A DNA stretch of 64,000 nucleotides, taken from NCBI RefSeq assembly GCF_009765785.1, contig NZ_LMUT01000012.1, positions 652,621 through 716,620 of the forward strand, in the 5' to 3' direction. The position numbers were made by a program, and so were the translations under genes. Below the pieces are notes generated by a model. The model did no database searches. It saw only the letters and a list, made by a program, of their open reading frames with translations, and had not been told where the DNA came from. Positions within the stretch are counted from its first letter, which is position 1, and every line of letters begins with the position of its first letter. Origin of the DNA: Granulicella sp. L46 (GTDB lineage Bacteria; Acidobacteriota; Terriglobia; Terriglobales; Acidobacteriaceae). Below, piece by piece: positions 7,313 through 16,402 of the stretch.

Positions 7313-10300
7313 TTACTGGACGGTGAGCGTGAGGTAGACGGACCGAGAGAGATTGCCGGACGTAGCGGTTACTGTCAGGTTATACGTATTCGGAGTTTCG
7401 CCGTAGTACCCGGTGTTGGCGGGGCCAGCGCAGCCGGAGACACCTGCCGTGATCGCGAAAAGAAGAAGGACCGAGGCGAGGAGTGAGGCGAAGCGCTTGC
7501 GGCGACGGAACCATGCGAGTGGAAGCGCCAGGAGTGCGAAGGTGATCGGCGCGTAACGCATGGGCGAGCGATGGACGGGCGGGCGGTGTAGTTGCGCCTG
7601 GGTAGCGAGGAGGTTCGCCGCGGTGGCCGCGAAGGCTACTGGCGTGGTGCCGGAGCCGGCGGAAATGGTTGTGGGGGTGATGGTTCCGGCAACCGTCGCG
7701 GGAAGGCCGGAGAAGGTGAGGGTGATGGGGCCGGGGAAGGTGCTGGTGATTAGCGGCGTGACGACGAGAGCATAGTTCGCGGTGCCGCCGGCTATGGTGG
7801 AGGCAGAGCTGGAGCCTCCGGTGGCGACGGTGAGCGAGAAGTCAGCGACGGTTTGGGTGAAGGCAGGCGAGGTCGCGGGGGCGTTTTGCGCGTCGCCGGC
7901 GAAGACTGCGGTGATGGAGTGAGGTCCGGCGTACACGAAGCTGGCGGTGATGCTGACCATGCCGTTGACGATGGTGCCAGAGCCGATGGGTGTGGCGCCG
8001 TCAAAGAAGTTGACGGTGCCGGTGGGAGCGGGGCCGGCGGAAGCGGTGGTGAGGGTCGCAGTGAGGACGGTGGGATTGTCGAGGAAGACTGGGTTGACCG
8101 AACTGGTGAGCGCGATGTTGACGACGTTGATCACGGTCTCGAGGACAGTGTTGGTGGTCGCGCCCTGATTGTTGGGGTCGCCGCCATAGACAGCGACGAG
8201 GGTGTAGGTCCCGGGGAGCTTGAAGCTGGTGACCAGGGTGGCGACGCCGCCGCTGAGGGTTCCTGTGCCGATGGCGACGCCGTTGCTCTTGAAGGTGACG
8301 GTGCCAGTGGGGGTGCCGCTACTGGACTTCACGGTCGCGGTGAGCGTGGTGTTGGCGTTGACGTCCACGGGGTTGACCGAGCTGGTGAGCGTGGCGGTGG
8401 TGGCGTAGAGAACGACCTGGGTCAGGGGTGGGGACGTGATGGTCTCGGTGTTCGAGTCGCCGGAGTAGACGGCGGTGAGGATGTGGTTGCCCGGCGTCGT
8501 GAATGAGACGGAGATGGAGTTGGCGGGAAGGGTTACGGTGCCGATGAGGGTGGTGCCGTCGTAGAACTTGATGGTGCCGCCGGGGTTGGTGGTGAGGGTG
8601 GAGAGCGTGGCGGTGAGCGTGGTGGACTGGCCGGGCGTCGAGGGATTGACGGAGCTGGTGAGGAGGAGGGTCGCGATGTTGAGTACGTGCTGGATGTAGG
8701 GGCCGGAGGTGGCGTTGGTGAGGTCGGGGTTGGTGCTGGTGAAGACCGCCGTGAGCGTGTGGTTGCCGGCGGTGGAGAAGCTGACGGGCAGCGTGGCGGA
8801 CGAGCCGCTGACGACGACCGTGCCGAGGGAGGTGGCGCCGTCAAAGAACTGGACACTGCCGGTGACCGCCCCGAATACGGGATTCGACATGATGGTCGCG
8901 GTGAGGTTGGTGGACTGGCCGACCAGCGACGGGTTGATGGAACTGGTCAGCGCGATAGAGGTGGCGTTGCCGACAACCTGGGTGAGGGTGGCGGTGCCAG
9001 GCTGCGTCAAGGTGCTGGGGGTGTAGACGGCCTTGATGGGATAGGAATCGGGGGTTGGGAAGCTGTCGTTGATGCTGGCAGTGCCGATTTTGCCTGTGCC
9101 GGTTACGGTCGCGGTGCCGATGAGGGTGGTGCCGTTGAAGAAGTCGACTGTGCCGCCGGGAGTGATGGTGCCCGTGGTGGTGATGGTAAGGGTAAAGACG
9201 GTGGTCTGGTTGACGAGCGAGGGGTTGACCGAACTGGTGAGCTTGAAGGTCGCGGGCTCGATGACAAAGATCTGATTGCTGATGGCGGTGCCATTGGCGC
9301 CTGCGGGGACGGTGGCGGGATCGGCTACTGCGGTGGCTGTCCAGATACCGTACTGATTGAGTTGCAGACCAGAGGCGACGGGGATGGTGAGCACGCCATT
9401 GTCGGCCAGGGTCATGGTGTAGACGCTGGTGTTGGTGCCGGCACCGGTGCCGCCCTGGTAGATGCCGTTGGCGTCGGTGGTGGTGAAGGTGATGGCGCCG
9501 CTGTAGTCCTTGGCGACGGTGTTGTCGGAGTTGAGGGCGGTGAGGACGAGTTCGACGGAGCCACCGAGGTTGACCGTGGTCGGCGTGGTGGGCGGGACGC
9601 TGATGGCAACGAGGGAGAAGTGGGTGAGGGTGGTGACGCCGATGCCCTTGAGCGAGGCGGTGTTGCTGGAGGTCAGGCCGCCGGCCGCGGTGGTGGTCAA
9701 CACGAGGTTGGCGAGATTGGGGCCTACGACTGTGGGCTGGAAGTTGAGGTCGTAGGTGCAGACCTCACCGATGCTGAAGGTGCCGCCGGTAAGTGTGGGG
9801 CAGGTGCTGCCCGTCGGAGCGAGAAGGAAGGCGGTGGGGTTGGTGCCGGTGAAGCTCGGGTCGTTGGCGTTCAGGGAGCTGGCGATGTTGCCGGTTCCCT
9901 GCACGGTGAGGGTCTCGGGATCGTCGGTGGTATCGAGGCTGCCGACCAGGGTCGGGGTTGGCCAGTTGACGTTGGCGGTGGTACGGACGAAGGTGACCAG
10001 GCCGAGGGTGGTGTCGCTGACGAGCAGGTCGCCGTCGCCTTCGACGAGGATGCCGGCGGGGGTATCGAGGTTGAACGGCGGGACGTTGTTGGTCGTGAGA
10101 ACAAACTGGTCGCCTGAGGCAGTGGCCTCGACGATCTGGTGGTCGCCGGTGTTCGCAATGTAGAGGGTGCCTGCAGCATCGACGCCGACGCCGGTAGGGT
10201 TGCTTAAGGTGATGCTGGTGGGGCTGACGTCGGTGGTAGCTGTGGAGCCGAGCGAGTTCGCGAGGATGCGCTTATTGCCGGAGTCGGCGATGTAGAGATT

Positions 10301-11254
10301 GGTACTCGGATAAATCGTGCTAATGGAGGCGACGGCGAGACCGGTGGGGCCCAAGAGCGATGCGCCCGGTCCGGTAAAGGTCAAGGTAGTGGCCGTGGTG
10401 GCACTCGGAGGTAGCTGGTAGATTTTGTTGTTGGTTGAGTCGGCGATGTAGAGATCACCGATGAGATCGACGGCGAGGCCGGTGGGCGTCGACAGCGTGA
10501 CGTTGGAAATAACGAGAGCCGTGGGGGTGTAGGGAGGGGTGGAGCTAAGCGCGACGGTATAGACAGAATTACCGGAGGAAACAAAGAGGTTTCCGTCGCC
10601 GTCAATGGCAATCCCCGAGGTATTGGAGACGGGCAGGGAGAACAAGTCAGAATAGACGCCTGTAGCGGAGCGTTCCAGGATGCGGCCATGCAGTACGTCG
10701 GTGAAGAAGACATTGCCGAGGCCGTCCTGGGTGACAGCGCCTGCGGTAAAGGAGGCTGGGGTGAGCGTGGTGGCGCTGTTAACGGGGACCGCCGTAGCGG
10801 GCGAGAAAGTAAACTGCGGGCCAATTCCGACGCCCGAGAGATAGATCGTGTTGATGACGACGTTCGAGGTATTGGTAATCACGAGGGCGCCTAAGCGAAG
10901 GCCAATCTGCTTAGGTTTGAAGGCGAGGTTGACGGTGCAGGTGTTGGGGTAGGTGATGGTTCCGGTGCAGGTGGAAGAGATGACACTGAAGTCCTCGCCG
11001 GAAGCGCCGTAGGTGACCGCCGCGACGCCCTGAACGGAGACGCCCCCTGGGGGGCCGATGAACTGCTGGGTAAAGTCGCCGGTGCTACCGACATTGACAT
11101 TGCCGAACTGGATGGCGTTGTTCGGCGAGAGGCCCTGGGCGAATGCGGACGAAGCGCCGAAGAGGGCGAACAGCATCAGCAGAAGAGTGGAGCGTACTGC
11201 CGCGAGCGAGAATCGGTGCTTGCTCGAGTGAGCTTCGCGCAGCGAGACAGTCAT
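7313..11254 (-). CDS. giant secreted protein with NHL and Ig-like repeats
   Basis: A 1313-residue surface protein. A signal peptide (STLLLMLFALFGASSAFA, about 23-40) precedes a choice-of-anchor-D/ASH-like domain (NAIQFGNVNVGSTG), then an NHL-type propeller (about 160-420; repeated GLAVD...LYIADS units), a second anchor-like domain, and five bacterial Ig-like repeats of about 95 residues, each opening with LTSSVNP or LTSSINP and containing GTVxFFDG. Near the C-terminus two hydrophobic segments flank RRRKR, the second ending GVSGCAG, and a last beta-strand segment follows. The frame is open to 11554, but GGAGGA just before tandem ATGs fixes the start near 11254. Probably adhesion or scaffolding; no catalytic motif is seen. 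Long repeated DNA makes it prone to copy-number change. Confidence 0.88.
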   Translation of the reverse strand: MTVSLREAHSSKHRFSLAAVRSTLLLMLFALFGASSAFAQGLSPNNAIQFGNVNVGSTGDFTQQFIGPPGGVSVQGVAAVTYGASGEDFSVISSTCTGTITYPNTCTVNLAFKPKQIGLRLGALVITNTSNVVINTIYLSGVGIGPQFTFSPATAVPVNSATTLTPASFTAGAVTQDGLGNVFFTDVLHGRILERSATGVYSDLFSLPVSNTSGIAIDGDGNLFVSSGNSVYTVALSSTPPYTPTALVISNVTLSTPTGLAVDLIGDLYIADSTNNKIYQLPPSATTATTLTFTGPGASLLGPTGLAVASISTIYPSTNLYIADSGNKRILANSLGSTATTDVSPTSITLSNPTGVGVDAAGTLYIANTGDHQIVEATASGDQFVLTTNNVPPFNLDTPAGILVEGDGDLLVSDTTLGLVTFVRTTANVNWPTPTLVGSLDTTDDPETLTVQGTGNIASSLNANDPSFTGTNPTAFLLAPTGSTCPTLTGGTFSIGEVCTYDLNFQPTVVGPNLANLVLTTTAAGGLTSSNTASLKGIGVTTLTHFSLVAISVPPTTPTTVNLGGSVELVLTALNSDNTVAKDYSGAITFTTTDANGIYQGGTGAGTNTSVYTMTLADNGVLTIPVASGLQLNQYGIWTATAVADPATVPAGANGTAISNQIFVIEPATFKLTSSVNPSLVNQTTVFTLTITTTGTITPGGTVDFFNGTTLIGTATVTGTGKIGTASINDSFPTPDSYPIKAVYTPSTLTQPGTATLTQVVGNATSIALTSSINPSLVGQSTNLTATIMSNPVFGAVTGSVQFFDGATSLGTVVVSGSSATLPVSFSTAGNHTLTAVFTSTNPDLTNATSGPYIQHVLNIATLLLTSSVNPSTPGQSTTLTATLSTLTTNPGGTIKFYDGTTLIGTVTLPANSISVSFTTPGNHILTAVYSGDSNTETITSPPLTQVVLYATTATLTSSVNPVDVNANTTLTATVKSSSGTPTGTVTFKSNGVAIGTGTLSGGVATLVTSFKLPGTYTLVAVYGGDPNNQGATTNTVLETVINVVNIALTSSVNPVFLDNPTVLTATLTTASAGPAPTGTVNFFDGATPIGSGTIVNGMVSITASFVYAGPHSITAVFAGDAQNAPATSPAFTQTVADFSLTVATGGSSSASTIAGGTANYALVVTPLITSTFPGPITLTFSGLPATVAGTITPTTISAGSGTTPVAFAATAANLLATQAQLHRPPVHRSPMRYAPITFALLALPLAWFRRRKRFASLLASVLLLFAITAGVSGCAGPANTGYYGETPNTYNLTVTATSGNLSRSVYLTLTVQ

Positions 11255-11875
11255 CATTCCTCCAACAAGGGCCGACAGAGCACAGAACAAGCGGGTTCCC
11301 CGGATCAGTAGAAGGTTGGGGTCGGGGGGAGTGGGCGCGTGCTCCCCAAACCGGACGATGGCCAATCTGCTACCCATAATAGATTCAACAACTCCGCACA
11401 ATTTCCGCAGACGAAACAGTCGGGTAAAAATTGAGGTAACGCGCCAAGAATACCATCTCAAAACCTGCAATCCATAAATAACTCGGGAGGTTACAGCCCA
11501 TTGAGCGTGGAAGGTAAACAGTCCCGAGCAGAAACGGGTGTTTCCACCATGCATGAGGAAGTGGTCTGCGGGAAAGAACCATAGTGGATACGTCTCAAGT
11601 GGAGCGCGTGTTGAATGATGACGCGCAGTGGAAAACAGGCGGCTCGATGAATTGCTCGAGGCGAAGGTTGTCTAGCTTCTCGGAGAAAGAGAGTTGTGGA
11701 GCGTTTCGTTCTTGAGCCGGATTATAGCTGCGCAATATTAACGATCGTGTGAAGCGCATCAGCGGCTGGCGCATGGGCGGCTTGCGGTTAGTGCTATTCT
11801 TCCCCAAATCGGTGCAGAGAGAAGTCTGGCGGCGTGGGCGGAGGATGGCCTGCGGGTGCAGAGGAGAATGGGAAG
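11255..11875. other. divergent intergenic region
   Basis: About 620 bases between the giant Ig-like gene (leftward) and the membrane-protein gene (rightward). Lower GC than its surroundings. It should hold promoters for both. A possible rightward sigma-70-like site is TTGAGC at 11712 and TATTAA at 11736 with 18 bases between; this is weak. The open frame 11595-11909 on the minus strand has no ribosome-binding site or family features and is not called. No riboswitch or tRNA recognised. Confidence 0.4.
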
Positions 11876-13048
11876 ATGACGCCACAGAGTTGGGAGTCGC
11901 CAGAGACATTTCATGCGCCGGGGGGCGCGGCGGTGTATGGGGGTTCGGCGCAGGCAGCTGCCTATGCGCTTCGACCGCTCTCGCTGGGCGAGCTGCTGGA
12001 TCGGACGTTTTCGGTGTACCGGTCGCGGTTCTGGTTGTTTGCGGGGATCGGGGCGATTTCGGCGCTGCTGCAGACGGTGATCAGCGCGGCGCAGCTTGCG
12101 CCTATGCACCTGGCGAAGATGGCGGGGGCGTTCGATGGCGCGAGAACGCGGACGGCAATTCCTGCGACTCCTTTCCCGCCGAATTACCTGACGGGGATCG
12201 GGATGGGCATGGCATTGGCGATCCTCGGAGTAAGCCTGCTGTACCTGCTGGTATTCGTGGTGACGCAGGCGGCGACGGTGTTTGCGCTGAGTGAGGTGTA
12301 CCTGGGAAAGGCGACGACGATCGGGGAGTCCTTGCGGGCGACGATTGGGCGGTGGTACCGGTATCTCGGGATTGGGATATGGCAGGCAGGCAGCATGATG
12401 TGGATACCGGGGATTGCGTTAATCGCGGGCGCGATTTTGTTGGCAACGAAGATTCCTGGGCTGAAGATACTGGGAGGGGTGCTGATTTTTCTGGGGATTG
12501 CGGGCGGGGTTCCGGTGGGCGTAATTCTGTGGCTGAGGAATTCGCTGGGGGTCCAGGCGACCGTGATTGAAGGGCTGACGGTGCGGGCATCCATGGCGCG
12601 CAGCAAGGTGCTGACGGCTGGAGCGAAGGGGAGGGTGTTCGTGCTGCTGTTGCTGGCTGGCGCGTTGAATTATGCGGCGAGCCTGCTGCAGATGCCGCTG
12701 ATGTTATTTGTGATGTTCACGATTGCGCGCGGTGGGAAGGCGGTTGCGACGGAGATTGTGATGCTGCTGGTGGGATTTGTCGGCCATGCGTTGGTACAGC
12801 CGGTGCTGATGATTGGCCTGTCGCTGTTGTACTTCGATCAGAGGGTGCGCAAGGAGGCGTTCGACCTTGTGATGCTGCTCGGGCCGGAGAGTTCGCCGGT
12901 GGCGGCTGCGGGGATGTGGGCGCCGGCGCAGACGATGCCGATGTCCATGCCGCCTGCTTCGATTGAGGCTATCGCTGCGGGACCGATCTCGGGTGCACCG
13001 ATGGATGAGACGTCAAGTCCGCGGACGGGTGATGAGACGCTGCCCTAG
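11876..13048 (+). CDS. polytopic membrane protein (GDPD-membrane-domain-like)
   Basis: A 390-residue membrane protein. After ALRPLSLGELLDRTFSVYRSRFWLFAGIGAI there are about six hydrophobic segments up to residue 330 and a soluble Met/Pro/Ala-rich tail. The N-terminal motif (R/PLSxGELLDRTF) is common in proteins annotated as glycerophosphoryl diester phosphodiesterase membrane domain or DUF975-like; no phosphodiesterase site is present. First gene of the plus-strand cluster with DUF4129, DUF4350, MoxR and DUF58 proteins. GAGGAGA lies about 10 bases before the ATG at 11876. Its 3' end overlaps the DUF4129 gene by 17 bases. Role unknown, likely in the envelope assembly served by the cluster. Confidence 0.75.
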   Translation: MTPQSWESPETFHAPGGAAVYGGSAQAAAYALRPLSLGELLDRTFSVYRSRFWLFAGIGAISALLQTVISAAQLAPMHLAKMAGAFDGARTRTAIPATPFPPNYLTGIGMGMALAILGVSLLYLLVFVVTQAATVFALSEVYLGKATTIGESLRATIGRWYRYLGIGIWQAGSMMWIPGIALIAGAILLATKIPGLKILGGVLIFLGIAGGVPVGVILWLRNSLGVQATVIEGLTVRASMARSKVLTAGAKGRVFVLLLLAGALNYAASLLQMPLMLFVMFTIARGGKAVATEIVMLLVGFVGHALVQPVLMIGLSLLYFDQRVRKEAFDLVMLLGPESSPVAAAGMWAPAQTMPMSMPPASIEAIAAGPISGAPMDETSSPRTGDETLP

Positions 13049-14093
13049 TCTGCTAACGACGATCAGTGCGGTGATGCTGGTCGCTGCGGCGCTGCCGGCG
13101 TGGGGGGCGCTGAAGAGCGCGTCGCCAGCGGAGGTGCGCGGGGTGGTTGTGCGACTGCAGGGGGTGGTTGCGGGATGCGCGGCGAAGGGTGGGTCGGCTT
13201 GCGCGTCGACGGCAGTGGGGGATGATCTGCGGGTTGGCGATCCTAAGCAGGGCGGCTATGAGGTGCATTGGGACTGGCTGCGGGATGCGCTCGATAAAAG
13301 CAAGGATGTGGAGGCGGGCAAGCGTGGGGAGTTGCTGCGGGATTCGGCTGCACGGTTGACGCGGATGGAAGGTGAGTTGGGGTCTGCGGAGGACGCGCCG
13401 GTCGGCGGGCCAATGGGCCAGAAGGAGTTTGGGCGGGCGCGGGCGGCGGCGGATGCGGTGTTGGCGCAGCCGGAGTTTCAGCGGAAGACCACTGTGACGT
13501 GGTGGGACCGCGTGATGGGATTCTTCTATGCGTGGCTGGCGCGGATGCTGAGTGGGATTGCGCGGGCGGGGGCGGCGGCTCCGTGGCTGGGGCCGGTGGT
13601 GATCTGGACGCTGTGTCTTTCCGCGGCGGCGGGATTGGTGTTCCTGGTGCTGCGTAACTTGCAGCGGCAACGGCTGCGGATTTCGCTGGCCGGAGCAGCG
13701 ATGGCGAAGACAGCTTGGGATCGCGAGGCTACTGACTGGGCGAAGCAGGCGGAGGAGTTCGCCAGCGGCGGCGAGTGGCGCGAGGCGGTGCATTGCTTGT
13801 ATTGGGCAGCGATTGTTTCGCTGGAATCGCGGCGGGCGTGGCGGCATAATCCGACGCGGACGCCGAGGGAGTATGTGCGGCTGCTGAAGCCGGGGTCGGC
13901 ACAGCAACGGAGTCTGCGCGAGCTGACTCGGATGTTTGAGCGCGTGTGGTACGGGCTGCGCGAAGGACGCGCGGAGGAGTATGCCGAGGCGCGGGGGATG
14001 TATGAGGCGCTGGCTTCCGGGACGATCGAGCGAGCGGGTGGTATGGATGAGGGGCGTTCAGGCGCGGCGGTTGGGGAAGGCGGTGTGGCTTGA
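13032..14093 (+). CDS. DUF4129 membrane protein
   Basis: A 353-residue protein: signal segment (about 5-25, SAVMLVAAALPAWG), a periplasmic region to about 165, one membrane helix near 195-215 and a cytoplasmic C-terminal DUF4129 domain (about 240-335) with EAVHCLYWAAIVSLESRRAW and the later FERVWYGLREGRAEEYAEA helix. DUF4129 proteins commonly occur with MoxR ATPases and DUF58 proteins and are thought to take part in envelope or secreted-complex assembly. The ATG at 13032 lies inside the end of the preceding gene; the stop overlaps the TTG start of the DUF4350 gene, indicating translational coupling. Confidence 0.82.
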   Translation: MRRCPSLLTTISAVMLVAAALPAWGALKSASPAEVRGVVVRLQGVVAGCAAKGGSACASTAVGDDLRVGDPKQGGYEVHWDWLRDALDKSKDVEAGKRGELLRDSAARLTRMEGELGSAEDAPVGGPMGQKEFGRARAAADAVLAQPEFQRKTTVTWWDRVMGFFYAWLARMLSGIARAGAAAPWLGPVVIWTLCLSAAAGLVFLVLRNLQRQRLRISLAGAAMAKTAWDREATDWAKQAEEFASGGEWREAVHCLYWAAIVSLESRRAWRHNPTRTPREYVRLLKPGSAQQRSLRELTRMFERVWYGLREGRAEEYAEARGMYEALASGTIERAGGMDEGRSGAAVGEGGVA

Positions 14094-15310
14094 GCATTGT
14101 CGCTGGCAAGCGCTCGGGGGTGAGCGACCGGAAATTGCTATGGGGCGTGTGCGGCGTGATGTTGGCGTTGATTGTGGTGATGGCGGTGGTGCGGCCGGCG
14201 CAGAGCCCGGAGGATCCTCGACCAACAACTACGAACACTGGACCCCAGGGAGCGAAGGCGGCGTTCGTGGTGCTGCAGCGGCTGGGGCGGACGACGTCGC
14301 AGGGTAACCAACCGCTGGCGGAGTTCAACGACGGGATGGACGATGCACAAGCGGCGCGCACCACGCTGGTGCTGGCGGCGCCGGAGTACGACCAGACGGA
14401 GCTGCCGCGGCTTCGGAAGGAGTTGGAGCGGTTTCTGAACCGCGGTGGACGTGTGCTGACGACTGGGCCGAGTGGGGCAGCGTTGTTGCCGGGTGGCGAG
14501 AGCAAGGCGCCGGGAATGGTGCAGCCTCCGCTATGCCACACGACGCCGGAGGGAGCTGGTGAGATGGCGCGGGTGGGGAGCGTGGAGATGGCGGAAAGGG
14601 CGCAGTGGTCTGACGACGCCGCTAAGTTTGAGGTGGAGCAGCGATGCGGGGATGAGGCTGCGGTGGTGCGGTATGCGGTGGGTAAGGGAGAGGCGATCTG
14701 GTGGGCGTCGGCGGGGCCGCTGGAGAATGACGAGTTGAAGAACGATGCGGATCTGCGACTGTTGCTGGCGACGGTTGGTGAGGGGAAGGACGTGGTGTTC
14801 GACGAGTCGCTGCATGGGGCGGTGAAGACGATTTGGGATGCGGCGAAGGGGCTGCCGCTGAAGTGGCTGATGCTGCAGGCTGCGCTGCTGTTTGTGCTGC
14901 TAGTGGTGAGCTTCAGTAGGAGGCGCGGGCCGTTGCGGTCGCCGTTGCGGTTGCCGCGGAGTTCGCCAGTGGAGTTTGCTACGTCGATGGGGGATTTGTA
15001 CGAGAAGGCGGCGGCTAGTAGTGCGGCGACGGAAGCGGCGAGGCGCAGGCTGCTGCGCGTGTTGACGCGTGAGGCTGGCGTCGCGCAGGGGACGATTGAG
15101 GAAGGGCCTGACGCGATCGCTGAGGCGCTGCGAGTTCGACTGGGTGGGGATTGGTCGCTGGTGAGTGAGCATCTGCAGGAGGCGAAGCGAGCGGAGCATG
15201 AGGTGATCGCGATGCGGAGTGCGCTGGCGCTGGTGCGCGCGTTGAGCGAGGATGCGAAGAGGGTGCGGACGCGCCTGGCGGCGCGTCAGACAGTAGAGAG
15301 TAGAGCGTAG
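14090..15310 (+). CDS. DUF4350 membrane protein
   Basis: A 406-residue protein with a membrane helix near 17-35, a DUF4350 region (about 45-250; GAKAAFVVLQRLGR, LRKELERFLNRGGRVLTTGP, KGEAIWWASAGPLEND), a second membrane helix near 262-280 and a C-terminal cytoplasmic helical part. This family is the usual partner of MoxR/DUF58/DUF4129 modules. TTG at 14090 overlaps the preceding stop; a GTG at 14120 is an alternative. The last residues and the stop codon are read from a TAG-rich family F repeat (15289-15325), so the original C-terminus may have differed. Confidence 0.78.
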   Translation: MSIVAGKRSGVSDRKLLWGVCGVMLALIVVMAVVRPAQSPEDPRPTTTNTGPQGAKAAFVVLQRLGRTTSQGNQPLAEFNDGMDDAQAARTTLVLAAPEYDQTELPRLRKELERFLNRGGRVLTTGPSGAALLPGGESKAPGMVQPPLCHTTPEGAGEMARVGSVEMAERAQWSDDAAKFEVEQRCGDEAAVVRYAVGKGEAIWWASAGPLENDELKNDADLRLLLATVGEGKDVVFDESLHGAVKTIWDAAKGLPLKWLMLQAALLFVLLVVSFSRRRGPLRSPLRLPRSSPVEFATSMGDLYEKAAASSAATEAARRRLLRVLTREAGVAQGTIEEGPDAIAEALRVRLGGDWSLVSEHLQEAKRAEHEVIAMRSALALVRALSEDAKRVRTRLAARQTVESRA

Positions 15311-15325
15311 AGAGTAGAGAGAGCG
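15289..15325. repeat. family F repeat supplying a stop codon
   Basis: CAGTAGAGAGTAGAGCGTAG and a further AGAGAGTAGAGAGAGCG. The repeat covers the last codons and the TAG stop of the DUF4350 gene and half of the gap to the MoxR gene. Confidence 0.75.
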
Positions 15326-15342
15326 TTAAGCGAGGAGAGTGT

Positions 15343-16323
15343 GTGAGCGAAGAGAGTTTGGGTGTGGCGGCGGCGAACGAGTTGTTTGCGCAAGGGCAGG
15401 AGCAGATTGGGCGCGTGATTGCCGGGCAGAAGGAGGTGATTGCGCAGGCGCTGCTGACGATGCTTTGTGGCGGACATGCGCTGATTGAGGGCGTGCCGGG
15501 CGTGGCGAAGACGCTCGCGGTGAAGACGCTGGCGAGGTTTCTGGGGCTGGAGTTTCGGCGCGTGTCGGGGACTCCGGACATGATGCCGGCGGATATTTTG
15601 GGGACGAGCGTGTTCTCGCCGAAGACGGGCGAGTTCAGCTTTCACAAGGGACCGGTGTTCACGCAGTTTCTGCTGACGGATGAGATTAATCGGATGCCGC
15701 CAAGGACGCAGGCTGCGCTGCTGGAGTCGATGGAAGAGCGGCAGGTGACGGCGGATGGCGAGCGGCATGTGTTGGATGATTTCTTTACGGTGTTCGCTAC
15801 GCAGAATCCGGTGGAGTTTGAGGGGACGTATCCGCTGCCGGAGGCGCAGCTGGATCGGTTTCTGTTGAAGATCAAGATGGAGTATCCGGATGTGGCGGAG
15901 GAGCGGCTGGTGCTGGAGCGGCATCATGCGGTTGGGCTCGGTAACGGGTCTGGTGCGGGGTTGGCGGAGACGGCGATTGAGGCGGTTCCGTTTGAGTTGC
16001 TGGCGGCCGCGCGGAGAGAGGTGCGCGCTGTTCGCGTTGAGCCGGCGATTTTTGATTATTTGTTGGCGGTGGTTCGGAGGACGCGGGCTTGGCCGACGAT
16101 TGCGCTGGGGGCTAGTCCTCGAGCGAGTACTGGGTTGTTGTTGGTGGCGAAGGCATTTGCAGCGCGCGAGCAGCGGGACTTTGTGATTCCTGATGATGTG
16201 AAGGAGGCGGCGCTGCCGGTGCTGCGGCATCGGTTGGTGTTGCGGCCGGAGGCGGAGTTGGAAGGGCTGGATACGGATCGCGTGGTGCGGGATGTGCTGG
16301 CGGCTACGCAGGTGCCGAAGTAA
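15343..16323 (+). CDS. MoxR-family AAA+ ATPase
   Basis: A 326-residue ATPase. Walker A GVPGVAKT (50-57, with the alanine usual in MoxR proteins), Walker B FLLTDEINR (about 109-117), sensor region FATQNPVEFEGTYPLPEAQLDRFL with the arginine finger, and a C-terminal lid domain (VRRTRAWPTIALGASPRASTGLL). MoxR ATPases act as chaperones that insert cofactors or assemble complexes together with VWA/DUF58 proteins; DUF58 follows directly. GTG start at 15343 after GCGAGGAGAGTGT. It is separated by family F repeats from both neighbours, yet all lie on one strand and probably form one transcript. Confidence 0.92.
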   Translation: MSEESLGVAAANELFAQGQEQIGRVIAGQKEVIAQALLTMLCGGHALIEGVPGVAKTLAVKTLARFLGLEFRRVSGTPDMMPADILGTSVFSPKTGEFSFHKGPVFTQFLLTDEINRMPPRTQAALLESMEERQVTADGERHVLDDFFTVFATQNPVEFEGTYPLPEAQLDRFLLKIKMEYPDVAEERLVLERHHAVGLGNGSGAGLAETAIEAVPFELLAAARREVRAVRVEPAIFDYLLAVVRRTRAWPTIALGASPRASTGLLLVAKAFAAREQRDFVIPDDVKEAALPVLRHRLVLRPEAELEGLDTDRVVRDVLAATQVPK

Positions 16324-16362
16324 AGCAGGGGATAGGGGATAGAGGATAGAGCGTAGAGAAAC
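16322..16362. repeat. family F repeat after the moxR-like stop
   Basis: GCAGGGGATAGGGGATAGAG followed by GATAGAGCGTAGAGAA begins within the TAA stop of the MoxR gene. It is nearly the same string as the one inside the LLM monooxygenase gene at 706-741. Confidence 0.75.
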
Positions 16363-16402
16363 GTGCTGATAGCTCTTACTCCAGGCACGAAATGTTCGAT
16401 CT

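Noticed and set aside
11595..11909. 104-codon minus-strand frame in the divergent gap
   Set aside because: No ribosome-binding site or recognisable features; crosses the start of the plus-strand membrane-protein gene.
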